Assembly (NCBI GenBank): GCA_963576725.1
Contig: OY755239.1
Coordinates: forward strand, 56,259,640-56,323,639
Direction of reading: 5' to 3'
Source of the DNA: Azorinus chamasolen
Taxonomy: Eukaryota; Mollusca; Bivalvia; Cardiida; Solecurtidae
DNA: 64,000 nt
In this document: piece by piece, positions 21,261-31,593 of the stretch
How positions within the stretch are numbered: position 1 is the first letter of the stretch
How the letters are laid out: every line of letters starts with the position of its first letter
Program-made: the position numbers and the translations under genes
Notes under the pieces: model-generated
What the model was told of the DNA's origin: nothing
What the model saw: the letters and a program-made list of their open reading frames with translations, nothing else
Databases searched by the model: none

Positions 21261-21534
21261 GAAAGGTTCTAGCTACAAATGTACGACTTAATAAGATAAA
21301 TTGTTATTGAAGATGCATGCTTTAGTTGAAAGGCTGAAAATTGAAGATAAAGGTGTTATAATTGCTGATTCTATTGTTCTTTATTTTACTTAATACAAAT
21401 ATATTAACAACATCAAATTAAAATATATTTAAACGCACCCGCACACGAAAACGTACGCACACACGCACACTTATCATCATACTAAATACTAACATCACTC
21501 CGTATATGATTGTACATTTCACGCCTTTACATAA
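21261..21534. other. No recognisable feature
   Basis: AT-rich sequence. A CA-rich patch (CGCACACGAAAACG and following) lies at about 21430-21470. Confidence 0.4.
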
Positions 21535-21721
21535 ATTAGTAAATTTCAGATCAGACGAATCCTGTAGGAGCTGTCTGAACAGAAGCTGTCCCGTTTGCTT
21601 ATGAAATAAGTATTGCCGTAGTAAACAGTACCTCTGTTCATATGTCATTATAAAGAGTCATCTAATTAATATTCATCATATCATTAGTTCTTACATGTAC
21701 ATTCATGACGTAACGGGTTAA
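21535..21721. mobile_element. PG element, left end unclear
   Basis: Core remnant CAGATCAGACGAATCCTGTAGG, PG interior TAATATTCATCATATCATTA, right end GACGTAACGGGTTAA. Confidence 0.6.
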
Positions 21722-21883
21722 ACCAGGTTACATAAACGGCTAATGAAAACATGCACATTTGACCCATGCTAACAAAGTCCTTCAATTACACATACAATGA
21801 TACAGCACTAAAACAAATATTAAATGTTTCCTTAAATACCGAAACTGAATGATGATACATGTAACAATTGTATTTATTTAGGA

Positions 21884-22060
21884 TTAACCCTTACAGTACG
21901 GGACACGAATCACTAGTGCTGTCCATGGCAAATAGTGTAGACCCAGACGAGAGCCCTCTCATCTGGGTCTGAGCTGTTTGTCATCTTACACTTTTCTTTA
22001 AATCCTTAAATATTCACAATTTTGGAATAGTCCATTTGAAAATTCAGCGTAGTAAGTTAA
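21884..22060. mobile_element. PF element with shortened dyad
   Basis: TTAACCCTTACAGTACGGGA, core GCAAATAGTGTAGACCCAGA, fused dyad CGAGAGCCCTCTCATC, mirror GGGTCTGAGCTGTTTG, end AGCGTAGTAAGTTAA. Confidence 0.75.
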
Positions 22061-22074
22061 AACCAAATGCACTC

Positions 22075-22190
22075 TACTGGCAAATATGTGATAACCTTTG
22101 CAAACGGTTTGGATCCAGATTTGCAGACACCGAGTAGCTCAGCGTCTCGTCAGGATCCAAACTGTTTTACATGTATGTTGTGATCATGTT
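22075..22190. mobile_element. PE hairpin
   Basis: TGCAAACGGTTTGGATCCAGA, arm with an extra TTGC, then CGAGTAGCTCAGCG and mirror GTCAGGATCCAAACTG. Confidence 0.6.
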
Positions 22191-22313
22191 TTTTGAATTA
22201 AAAAGGAAGATTCAAAATCAAAATTTCAAAAATAAAAATTGAAGCCGACTACAATATTTGCAGATGACACTTACTTGAGTGCAGAATGTTAAAGATAGTA
22301 TACACACTTATCC

Positions 22314-22420
22314 TTTAGCCTGCTATGGGCGGATGAGTGAATACATGTACCTACACAGTTCAGAGTAACTCGGCGTCTCATCAGGATCCAAACTGTTTGA
22401 CACCCTGGCTGCATTTTGGT
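22314..22420. mobile_element. PE element, left arm deleted
   Basis: Left end TTTAGCCTGCTATGGGCGGA. The left arm is reduced to CACAGTTC, then AGTAACTCGGCGTCTCATC and GGATCCAAACTGTTTGACAC follow. Confidence 0.6.
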
Positions 22421-22577
22421 AGACAAATTCATTATAGCTTGAATTTTGAAAATGCAGTAGGTGAAAAATTCTGTAAAAACAATATTGATAATAGTCTTCT
22501 TTATACTAGATGCGTCGATACAATATACATAGGGATGACACAAAGGAGTGAGGTTAATCTATTTCCACGTTAGCGCA

Positions 22578-22827
22578 TTAACCATTTACATGAATATTCA
22601 TTAAAGAAATAATGACACCATGAATATTAATTAGATTAATTGTTATAATAGCACATGGACGCAGGAAGTTTAGGTCAAGGCAAAAACTGTAGAATCATAT
22701 CTATATTATATCATTAGCAAACAGAGCAGACTCTGATCCGACGGCTCCTATATATATGAGCCGTCTGATCTAGGTCTAATATGTTTGCAAAGGCGAAGAA
22801 AGGCGTATTTATAGAGTATAGGGTTAG
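22578..22827. mobile_element. PG element, complete
   Basis: TTAACCATTTACATGAATATTC to GAGTATAGGGTTAG. Core GCAAACAGAGCAGACTCTGATC, dyad GACGGCTCCTATATATATGAGC, mirror GTCTGATCTAGGTC. The dyad has an AT expansion. Confidence 0.78.
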
Positions 22828-22837
22828 AATTTGATAC

Positions 22838-22972
22838 ATTGGATCCAATTGAATCTCCATAAGCATTATAGATCTGATTGTAGTTTCTACAATACCAAAC
22901 TGTACTATGTGCATATGCCGTTATATGGCGTCATTATTTCTTACGTAAATATTCAAATGGGAAAGGTTTAAA
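22838..22972. mobile_element. PG element, hairpin lost
   Basis: The PG interior (TCATTATTTCTTACGTAAATATTC) and end GGGAAAGGTTTAA remain, with a stub CATAAGCATTATAGATCTG where the hairpin would be. Confidence 0.5.
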
Positions 22973-23149
22973 CATAACGCCCATATGCTATTACATAGGT
23001 TATACAGAATATAATAAAAAATCATAATTATAATAATTCATCAATGCTTAGCAGTATATAGTAAATCCTTCTAATACTTAAGATGACAAATCTTTAAAAC
23101 GGGTCGTAAATGAATGGAAGACAAAGGTAAAAAGTTCCTTAAATTTATT

Positions 23150-23240
23150 TTATTCCCTTTGCCCAGCAATAAGCAACGACCTGCTTTTAAAGACGGTTAT
23201 GTTAATAAATCATGCGGTCGCTTTAGCCAGGCTCTACTAT
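23150..23240. mobile_element. PD right half
   Basis: TTTGCCCAGCAATAAGCAAC, GACCTGCTTTTAAAGAC and GCTTTAGCCAGGCTCTACTA. The left half is replaced by unrelated sequence. Confidence 0.5.
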
Positions 23241-23250
23241 CGTAAGTAAA

Positions 23251-23435
23251 TACAGTAGAACATATCTTAAACGGCCATCAAAAAGGTCTAATTACGAGCC
23301 TGTGGTAGCATAGTGCAAGTCAAAAGAAATACAGAAAGCTCGTATTGGAGCTTTCTGCATAACTTTTGCCTGCATTTAGCAACCACCTTTTTATGTTCAA
23401 TAAATGAATGACCGGTTAAGATAGGTTCTAATGTA
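23251..23435. mobile_element. PD element, complete
   Basis: TACAGTAGAACATATCTTAAAC to GTTAAGATAGGTTCTAATGTA. Dyad GAAAGCTCGTATTGGAGCTTTC. Confidence 0.82.
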
Positions 23436-23509
23436 ATTCATCAACGCCAAGTAGGTTCTCCCCCGAAGTCTGATATCACAATTTACCATTTTCCTAATTA
23501 GCAAGCCTT

Positions 23510-23719
23510 TTTATTATAGCTTTGCAAACATATTAGACCTCGATAAAATGGCTCCTGTATAGAAGTCGTCTGATCAGGGTCTTCTCTGAGATGATGTAGA
23601 TTTGAATACAGTTTCTGCCTTAGACAAAAGATACTATGTTTATATGCATTATTAAAATACTAATCAATATTCATGATGTCATTATTTCTTACATGAGTAT
23701 TCATCAGATAAGGTGTTAA
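23510..23719. mobile_element. PG element
   Basis: Core TTTGCAAACATATTAGACC with mirror GTCTGATCAGGGTCTTCTC around GGCTCCTGTATAGAAGTC. Interior CAATATTCATGATGTCATTA, end GATAAGGTGTTAA. Confidence 0.65.
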
Positions 23720-23740
23720 CAATGATATTATTGACCCGGT

Positions 23741-23953
23741 TTATCAATTGACCTGTAGAATATTCATGTAAGTAATAATCGCATCATGGGCATTACATGT
23801 AATTAGTTGAGTTTTTATGGGTGGTATATACACACATGGTGTTTTGGTATTGGAAGAAACTGTCTAATCAGATCTAAAATCATTTCACAAACAGACAGAG
23901 CAGATTTTGATCGGACGGCTATTGTAAAGCGTTTATATGGAGGAAAGGGTTAA
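23741..23953. mobile_element. PG element, right arm deleted
   Basis: Interior in reverse order (AGAATATTCATGTAAGTAATAA), core ACAAACAGACAGAGCAGA-TTTTGATCGGACGGC, then directly the right end TATATGGAGGAAAGGGTTAA. Confidence 0.6.
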
Positions 23954-24226
23954 AACACAATCTTTATTAATTTAACCCTTTCACTGACGACTATTTATAT
24001 AAGAAATAATACCTGTATGTAACATTGTGTAACATGGATTTGATTCAACTCGAAAATTCTGCTTTCAAATGCACACACATGAGTTGAAACTGCCAACATC
24101 CCTTCCTTTTAGTTATTGCCGAAGGGAATACTGCATGCTGATTAAACAAAACATATCCCTAATTGCAATTAAGCCCCATAACCGCGTCAAGGTAGGAGGT
24201 AAATATGGGGTGGCCACTTTTCCTTA

Positions 24227-24306
24227 TTTCTGTAAATTGTTTCTCTGTTTGTTTGTTTTTTAGAAAAAAATCTAAAAAAAACAAACAGAGAAACAATTTA
24301 CAGAAA
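24227..24306. repeat. Near-perfect short inverted repeat
   Basis: Left arm TTTCTGTAAATTGTTTCTCT... is mirrored by AGAGAAACAATTTACAGAAA. The arms are about 35 nt and differ only by one 4-nt TTTG unit, with an A-rich loop of about eight bases. It resembles none of the MITE families. Possible origins are a recent template-switch event or a small hairpin RNA source. Confidence 0.85.
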
Positions 24307-24530
24307 AAATGTTTCCCGCAGGAAAAAGATATAAAAACCATTAAATGAGTGACTTGAACCTGTCTGAAACTACATGTACATGCATAAATGCCAAAACGTC
24401 TATCTACAGCTGAGAGATCAAGCAATATCCTTATGCATTTGTCCAATAAAGGAGTTTGAAATACAGTCAAATAAAAATAAAAATGCAAGCGCTCTGTGAG
24501 CTTGATAGTTCAGTCAATTGCCCTTAATAC

Positions 24531-25645
24531 AAGCTCTCTGAGCATTTGACGGTTCAGAAAAGTATACCCTGGCAGAGGTCTAATTATGAAGTTTACTATC
24601 TACTAATAGAGGATTCAGTTCCAGGACAGACTGAAGTGGTTGAAATCCTGGGATGCAGTTTGCTTCTTGCTCACAGACGGTTAAATCACAACAGACTAAG
24701 GTGTTTATAGTTCAGTTTACGTAGTATAGTATAGTTAACGCAAGTGAAGTAAAATGAGGCAAAACGTATATCAGCAATGTTGAAGTAATTGATTCCTAGT
24801 AGTCCCTAATGCCCTATATGAAATCCTAACGCTGAGCAAGCAACCTCAACAGTGCTGGTACACGACTGCCTAGAATACAGATAAGCTGTATTTATTTTAT
24901 GTCAAAGATGCAGTTTCATTTGTACTGTAAACCCACCAAGACACCTGAACAAAACTACTAAAGTACTAAACTATCAAGACTACAAAACGATCTATGAAAG
25001 TCCGAACAAAAAATGTAACATCACTGACTTGTCTATGATGTCACATTGGACCGAGAAACGACCAAAACAACTATGAGGTGTTTGGTGGGATATGAAAACA
25101 ACGTTAAACTTTATACCAAAACAAAACTACTGCACTATAATAACTATAGACTGCTGAAATTTAAACCGTCTGTAAGCAAGGAGTAGACTTCATCCCAGGA
25201 CATCAAACACTATAGCATGTCCGGAAATCGAAACCTCTGCCAGTAGATGTAATGGACGGACGGCAGGCTAAGAAATACTCATTGAGCTTTAACCTTAACC
25301 CAGCCTAAAAGTGTGTGCAAGTAGGACGATATTAGATATTAAAAAAACCTAGAGACATCTTCATGATATCGGTCCCACGTCAGACCATAACACACACTGT
25401 ACCAATAAGCACATCCCATTGACTGAACAGAATGAGAATAAATATGGACAGATTCTTTCAATATCTCTAACCTTAGGGCCACAAAACTAGCTAAGTAGTT
25501 TATAAACGTAAATTTGCTGGCAGAAAAAGGAAAATTGGCCATTAGAATGAACGTATCGTGCATTTCTAACTATCTGATGACAGTATAGAAGCAGAACAAG
25601 TTCACATTGTTCAAAGTTGAGCATTTGGATTGGATCTCCACTGCC
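24531..25645 (-). other. MITE-free stretch, candidate 3' untranslated region
   Basis: No palindromic element is seen across about 1.1 kb, which is rare here. It lies directly downstream, on the minus strand, of the candidate terminal exon at 25646-25782. A minus-strand AATAAA (TTTATT on the plus strand) is present near 24892. Reading it as a 3' UTR is inference. Confidence 0.3.
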
Positions 25646-25782
25646 TTAACAGCGCGTCAAAGCATCCTCCAGTCCTTGCGTCTTCGCGAGCGCCATTCCC
25701 GCGTCTTTCGTCGTAGCTCCCGGTGTTGATCTGTGCCGTAGTGTTTCCTCTTCATCACCCGTCATAGCGACCCGCACGGGTC
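25646..25782 (-). CDS. Candidate terminal exon, unrecognised gene
   Basis: A GC-rich island in AT-rich surroundings. On the minus strand an acceptor TTGTTTGTTTTCAG is followed by GACCCGTGCGG. Taking two bases for a split codon, the frame PVRVAMTGDEEETLRHRSTP... runs 44 codons to TAA (25646-25648). A second frame on the same strand, starting at ATGAAGAGGAAACACTACGG inside the exon, is also gene-like and basic (MKRKHYGTDQHRELRRKT...) and ends at TGA about 10 bp upstream of the first stop. The acceptor favours the first. Neither product is recognised. No upstream exon was located. Confidence 0.4.
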
Positions 25783-25872
25783 CTGAAAACAAACAATTTC
25801 CATCTGATCAATTTGTTTAAAGTTTGCGTTATAAGTTATTTCCATGCTGCAATCAGCATACGTTCACATAAT

Positions 25873-26205
25873 ATGCAGTGAGCCATCGTTATACCGGCAT
25901 TCGTTACAATGGCACCTTCGATATACCGGCAGTATGCCTTGAAACAAAGTTACTGTTTAGTCTTCGAAACTACTGCTAATTAAATGGGCGTATTGTCGTA
26001 AAGACAGGCGATCACTTAAAAAGCTCCACATGGGATCTTTTTGCACTTCTGGTGTTCTGCATTAAGCATTTATCTGTTGGTACTAGTTTAAAGCTGGCCA
26101 TATGGTTTCTGTCATATTTAAACATGTTATAAAGGCAACTTCGTTATACCAGTAAAATGTCTGTAAAAGAAACAGATCCGTTGTAAAGAGGGTTCACTGT
26201 ATAAA
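25873..26205. mobile_element. TA-type element related to PD, worn
   Basis: Left part GTGAGCCATCGTTATACCGG with internal copies of GATATACCGGC. PD-like middle AGACAGGCGATCACTTAAAA and GCATTAAGCATTTATCTG. Right end GTTGTAAAGAGGGTTCACTGTA. Confidence 0.5.
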
Positions 26206-26254
26206 GGCCCCGCAGACGAAATTCGCAATGTTGGTAGGGTTGTCAGCTTTTATT

Positions 26255-26453
26255 TTAACCCGTTACCTCATATTTACGCCTTTTCACGCCTTTGCAAACC
26301 CAGATGCGGGTCTGCTCTGTTCGCTTATGATCTGATTCTACAAATTCTGTTTAGACCGAAATCCTCTGTACATATGCTTTTATAAAAAATAATCTAAATT
26401 ATATTCTTGATGTCATTATTTCTTACATAAATATTCAAAAGGTAACGGGTTAA
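26255..26453. mobile_element. PG element, hairpin centre deleted
   Basis: TTAACCCGTTACCTCATATT to AAAAGGTAACGGGTTAA. The hairpin is reduced to GCAAACCCAGATGCGGGTCTG followed by CTCTGTTCGC, so the dyad and part of both arms are missing. The PG interior is intact. Clean TTAA at both ends. Confidence 0.82.
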
Positions 26454-26460
26454 TTAAACA

Positions 26461-26674
26461 GAGATATGTCATTTACAAACAGCTTGAGTACAGACCAGAT
26501 GTTCGGTGACTAAACAGAAATATCTGATCAGAGATATGTCATTTACAACAACTTGAGTAGCCTACAGAGCAGATGTCCGGAATCTTATCAGAGATATGTC
26601 ATTTACAAACAACTTGTGTACAGACCAGATGTGCGGTATCTGATCAGTGATATGTCATTTACAAACAACTTGTC
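26461..26674. repeat. Tandem repeat, unit 56-70 bp, four copies
   Basis: Units begin GAKATATGTCATTTACAA at about 26461, 26531, 26591 and 26647 and continue ACTTGWGTACAGACCAGATGT. The last copy is cut by the start of the reverse-transcriptase fragment. Confidence 0.85.
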
Positions 26675-28048
26675 ATACATTAATACTCATGTTGTATGCT
26701 GATGATATGGTTGTTTTATCAGACTCTGTGGAAGATATGCAGTGTAGTTTAGACAATATTAAGGCTTATTGTGACATATGGGGATTAAAAGTCAATTTGG
26801 ACAAGACAAAAGTAATGGTTTTCAGGCATCGTGGTCGTGTACAGTAGAATGAGAAATGGACTTATGAAGAACAAGACATTGAAATTTTGGACAATTTTAA
26901 CTATTTAGAGGTTGTTTTTGGTAGCAATGGACAATTTGGTAGCAATATCCAATTATTAGTCGGTAAAGCCTTAAAAGCAATAAACGTTCTACTTTGCAAT
27001 ATGAAAATAGTTAACATTTACACCCAAAACGAAGTGTCAATTGTTTGTCAATTCTATTCTAAATTACGCCACCGAAGTTTGGGGGTTTACAAAAAGCAAA
27101 GAGCTAGAACGCATACATTTTACGTTTTTGCAAACGTATTTTAGAAGTTAAACTTGGTGCAAGCAACGCAGCAGTGTACGGTGAACTTGGGATATTTCCT
27201 CTTTATATAAACCGTTACATTCGTATCTTAAAATATTGGTTTAAAGTATTGACATCTGAAAATTGTATTATCAGAGAATCATATGCATGTGCGTTGTCAG
27301 ATACGTGGGATAACCATACAAACTGGGCGTCAGGTGTTGAAGAACTATTATATAAGTATGGTTTTGGAAATGTATGGGAAGACCCTTTTTCTGTAATTTC
27401 AAATATATTTAAATATGTATTTAAACAAAGGATAGTTGATTGTTTTCAACAGAAATGGGACAATTCATTGCAAAACAATAACAGTCTTATCTTAAACAAA
27501 CACTTGAAAACTTCGTATGGGTATGAAAACATCTTAACATGAACATACCATACATCAAGCTTAAATGTGTGGCACAATTACGTACTTCTTGCCATAAATT
27601 GAAAATTGAAACTGGTCGCTATAGTAGACACCCTATAGAACGGATTTGAAGACGAATTTCACTTTATATTTATATGTGAAAAGTACAAGGTTGTTAGGTA
27701 AAGATATATTCCAAATTATTTTAGAATGAAGCCAGATATGTTAAAACTGACTCAGATTTTAAGTTCCAACGATGAAGTTGTAATTTCAAAGCTAGTAACG
27801 TACGTTACATGTGCTCTTAAAATACGCAGTAACCTTCTTTCTGCTTAAAGTATTAGTAAACATTCCAAATTTACCATCGACGTAATGTCATATTAGCATG
27901 TATTTTATTATGGTTTGAATGCTAAAATTCTGTTTTGTTATGCGCTCAAGCGGTTTGCTTGATATTGATTATATCTTGTATCGTACAATGTGTAGGGATG
28001 ATAAACTGTATATGTTTAAATCCAAAATAAAGTTATTCTTATTCTGAT
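26675..28048 (+). mobile_element. 5'-truncated non-LTR retrotransposon, dead
   Basis: The coding remnant begins in the palm of a reverse transcriptase, with catalytic box YADD and following MVVLSDS, then a KVNLDKTKVMVF motif and FNYLEVVF. It continues through the thumb and C-terminal region (ELGIFPLYINRYIRILKYW at about 27180). Damage includes a nonsense TAG at about 26846, at least two frameshifts between about 27060 and 27150, and stops after 27540. The 3' region ends near AATAAAGTTATTCTTATTC at about 28028-28046, typical of a short-repeat tail. Clade not assigned; CR1, Jockey and RTE-X types are possible. Endonuclease and ORF1 are absent. Confidence 0.85.
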
Positions 28049-28173
28049 TATATAAACATAATAATTATATTCCAATAGGAAACTTATGGTTATACATTAT
28101 AAAATGAGTCCTATTTAGCACTCACGCTATGCAATACGCTAAATGCTGATGTCCTTATTCATCGGTCATGAAA

Positions 28174-28384
28174 TACAGCAGAACCTGTCTTGAGTGACCA
28201 TTCATTTATAGAACATAGGAGTCTTAAAAGGCAGATGGCTGCTTAATGCAAGGCAAAAGTAATACTGAAAACTACTATTATAGGAGCTTTCTGTAATTCT
28301 TTCAACCTGCGTTAAGCTGCCATCTGTCATGAATATTGATAATTAGATCTCGTTTTGATGGCCGCTTAAAACGGTTATAATGTA
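28174..28384. mobile_element. PD element, complete
   Basis: TACAGCAGAACCTGTCTTGAG to GCTTAAAACGGTTATAATGTA. Hairpin GATGGCTGCTTAATGCAAGG, dyad TACTATTATAGGAGC, mirror CTGCGTTAAGCTGCCATCTG. Confidence 0.82.
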
Positions 28385-28530
28385 ATCAGTTATTCACAAA
28401 ATAAAAACATACAGTCATTTTCTCATTTTTATGTTTCTAAACATGTATTGTCCGTTTAAATTCATTGCTTAATAACAACATAGAATGAAGTACAACACCA
28501 ATAAACACCAAACAAGTATAATAACATGTC

Positions 28531-28759
28531 TTAACTCATTCCCTACTAGGCTATTTGTAGACCCAACTTCTTTGAATAAATCTACCGAAAAACAGCATTC
28601 CCTATAGAAAAGGAGAATTTTAAAAATGTGTAGTTTTGAAACCATTGTGATAAATAGAGCATTTACTCCTATGGATCAGATGCTCTATTTACCACAATGA
28701 TTTCAAAATGCGATTTTTATAAAGGTGCCAAAATGCGTCACTAGGAAGGAATGGGTTAA
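28531..28759 (-). mobile_element. PA element, reverse
   Basis: TTAACTCATTCCCTACTAGG to GGAAGGAATGGGTTAA. The dyad GCATTTACTCCTATGGATCAG is mutated on one arm. It abuts PD sequence on the right. Confidence 0.82.
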
Positions 28760-28895
28760 AACAAGTGACAGCTAATATGGGGTTAAAATCATACGGAAAA
28801 CTCCAACAAGAACTTGGCATATGGCTTTCATCCTGCATTAAGCTGCCACCTGCCTAAACAATTATCAAGTCTTCATCCAAAAGGTTTGACTGTAC
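28760..28895. mobile_element. PD element, right part, next to PA
   Basis: Resumes ACAAGTGACAGCTAATATGG, worn dyad, mirror CCTGCATTAAGCTGCCACC, right end AAAAGGTTTGACTGTA. Its left TIR was not identified beyond the PA copy. Confidence 0.55.
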
Positions 28896-28899
28896 CATT

Positions 28900-29100
28900 T
28901 TAACCCTTAACTTATAGAAATGTCTTTTGACGTATACATATGTAAACAGGGTTGACTCAGATCAGACGATCCCTTTATGAACCACCTGATCAGGGTCTTC
29001 TGTTTGCGCGTGGAATTGATAGATTTGTGTTTTATTTTACTTTTTAAAATGGCTATATTGTACCACCTTTAGACTAAATATAGAACAGGGAAAGGATTAA
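28900..29100 (-). mobile_element. PC element, reverse
   Basis: TTAACCCTTAACTTATAGAA to GAACAGGGAAAGGATTAA. Core GTAAACAGGGTTGACTCAGA, dyad ACGATCCCTTTATGAACC, mirror GATCAGGGTCTTCTG. Confidence 0.75.
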
Positions 29101-29108
29101 ACTTGATC

Positions 29109-29345
29109 TTAACCCTTCGCTTGCTGAATTTTAAAATACATTTCTCCTTCTTTACCCATGCCCTGTTGTATAATTACATATATCTTCACTGTGTACAAGT
29201 ATCACTGCTGTGGAGTGTACTGGTTGCAAAATTAATTTGTAAATAGTGCAGACCCTGATGAGACAGCTCCTGCAGGAGCTGTCTCATCTGGATCTTCACT
29301 ATTTACAGGTACGTATGTTGACGTGAATAGCAAGCGAAGGGTTAA
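29109..29345 (-). mobile_element. PB element, reverse
   Basis: TTAACCCTTCGCTTGCTGAA to AGCAAGCGAAGGGTTAA, perfect dyad ACAGCTCCTGCAGGAGCTGT. Only eight bases separate it from the preceding PC copy. Confidence 0.88.
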
Positions 29346-29689
29346 AGTACATGTAACAGTCACTGAGGTATATCGAACATATCTAGGAACTTTGTACACT
29401 CAATGGCAACTATAATCACCCTGTGCAATGACACAGACAATAAATTATAAGACACTCTAAAAGTGGTTTTTCATACAAAGAACGTCTTAAGAATCAAGCA
29501 CTGTTAATTCTGTCTCTTTACGCAAATGGAAATAGTTTGGTTTCAAAACGTTAAATGCAACACTGTTCATAAAAACATTGACATTGACATTTTTATGGAA
29601 AACAAGAATAACACGATGAAATGTGAAATTATGCAGATGAAATGTACCTTTCCTTTTATAAAGTACAGAAAACGATTGCTTTACAAGAA
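29346..29689. other. No recognisable gene
   Basis: AT-rich sequence. An 87-codon frame starts here but ends in PD sequence and is not taken as a gene. Confidence 0.4.
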
Positions 29690-29845
29690 ACTATTTATCA
29701 CAACGCAGCAAACCACAGGCACTATAGGAACTTCCTGCATCATTTTGTCCCGAATTAAGCTACCGCCTGTTTTAAAAATTCAGAATTAGACTAATTATGA
29801 GTGGCCGTATGAGATAGGGAGAGACATTACTATATATAAGACCTA
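29690..29845. mobile_element. PD right half
   Basis: TATAGGAACTTCCTGCATCA, TCCCGAATTAAGCTACCGCCTG and a worn right TIR. Confidence 0.5.
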
Positions 29846-30080
29846 CCGCTGACAATCACTGGCAGTAACAGTTATAAACCCTCCGTCAAGTTCATGTTTA
29901 CATTAACGCTACGAATAAAACCTTTATTTTCGGAATACTCATCTATTTTTTTTAGATGTCAGTATCGTCAAATTGCAAGTTTATAAATGCCGTCAGATTG
30001 ACGCTATTTGAGAGCTGTTATCATGCTTGATTACAAAGAAGCGTTATTATCATTTGATGTTGTGTTTAACTAATCGTGAT

Positions 30081-30332
30081 TTAACCCTTTCCCTGTTCTA
30101 TGATTATTCCGAATTTCAATACCTAATGAATATTCAGTCACAAAATAGTTATTATAATGAACTATGAAAGGTAGTACATTGTAGACATTTTAGAAAGCGA
30201 AGAAATAGATCTATCAAATTCTATTAGCAAACAGAGCAGATCCTGATCAGACGGCTCTTCTAGGAGCCGTCTGATCTGGATCTACTCTGTTTGCAAATGC
30301 GTAAAACACGTTTATATGAGAGAAAGGGTTAA
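30081..30332 (+). mobile_element. PC element, best copy
   Basis: TTAACCCTTTCCCTGTTCTA to GAGAGAAAGGGTTAA. Core GCAAACAGAGCAGATCCTGATC, dyad GACGGCTCTTCTAGGAGCCGTC, mirror GGATCTACTCTGTTTGC. TTAA at both borders. Confidence 0.9.
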
Positions 30333-30478
30333 GGACTTAAGTGAACGTATATAATGGCCCTATCGCAAATATTGTCACCATTTTATTTACGTACATCTCA
30401 AATACTACCTCGTTCGACAAAACCTTAATAATTCTTAAATTGGTACAATAGCAGGAATCCTGCCACGCAAATTGCCTT

Positions 30479-30690
30479 AACCTTTAGCCTACTGCGGACG
30501 GATGAGTCGGTACCTATGTAAGCAGTTTTGATCCAAATGAGACTTCGGAAAATTCAGTGTCTCATTAGGATCCAAACTGTCTGATACCTTGAACGTGTTG
30601 GTGAAAAGGAATGCAAGACAAATCAAATTTGACAACCGAGTTTAATGGCACCGTCGACCGATAAAAGCCTTCACAGCAGGATAAAGGTTC
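30479..30690. mobile_element. PE element
   Basis: Left end TTAACCTTTAGCCTACTGCGG, core GTAAGCAGTTTTGATCCAAA, dyad GACTTCGGAAAATTCAGTGTC, mirror GGATCCAAACTGTCTGATAC, right end GCAGGATAAAGGTTCAA. Confidence 0.72.
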
Positions 30691-31342
30691 AATATCAAAT
30701 GTCATTAATATTTGATGAAGTTTACAGAAATCACGGTATGAATTTCAATTCTTGTTGTTCGTCTGATTATAAACTGCGACATTTAATCCATTAGGAGCCA
30801 TGATAATCCAAATAAAGTTTCATATTTTGTTTGCGTATTCCTGATAGATAGATCAATACCGCCTATCGAATGTAATGTTCACGGTTATCGTAGCCGCTCT
30901 TGCATCCAGTCTGTCAACAATGATAGTCTTATTTATCACATGTAGACATCTTTGATATTTAAAGTGAGAAAGTGACACCATACATGCCTGCAATAAAGCC
31001 TTGAAACACATATTAGTTTTCGGCTGCAAAACGCCCTTTTATCGTTTGCTTTTTTTATTATCTGTTTGCTTTCTTAATCACGTCAATGCCATCATTGTCG
31101 TCTGCTGGACACATTGTCGTCTGCTCAAAGCATTAGAGTAGGCGTTTCTTCAATTCCATTATAAACAATGACCAGAGTGTCAAGCCGTTGGATCGCGATA
31201 TGACGTCAAGTTACTCGGCGTCTCATCTGGATCCAAAGTGTTTTCATATGATATCAAAGACCAGTCTTCATGACACTGATGAGGGTTTTGTATCTTCAGC
31301 ATTACATTAGCGTGAAATCCTGACAAACATATGCAGTATAAC
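30691..31342. other. No gene; PE core fragment
   Basis: A PE fragment at about 31175-31250 (CAAGTTACTCGGCGTCTCATC, GGATCCAAAGTG). The rest is AT-rich without exon signals. Confidence 0.45.
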
Positions 31343-31542
31343 GTACCGCTCTAAACGGAATTATAGAAGAGAAGAATGCATATACTTTAGGCAGGTGGCT
31401 TCTTAATGCAGGATGAAAGTCACGCAGAAAGTTCATATAGAAGCTTTTTGCATGACTTTCACCCTGCCTTTAGCTACCACCTGTCTCCAAGACCTGTTAT
31501 TTATACTTAATTGAACGACCGGTTTAGAGAAGTTTTACTATG
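31343..31542. mobile_element. PD element, GGAATT-TIR subtype
   Basis: Left GTACCGCTCTAAACGGAATT, hairpin GCAGGTGGCTTCTTAATGCAG, dyad GAAAGTTCATATAGAAGCTTTT, mirror CCTTTAGCTACCACCTG, right GGTTTAGAGAAGTTTTACTATG. Confidence 0.75.
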
Positions 31543-31593
31543 CATCCTCTTATCAGACAATAACAGTGTTTAATTACATTATCTTGCATGTTT

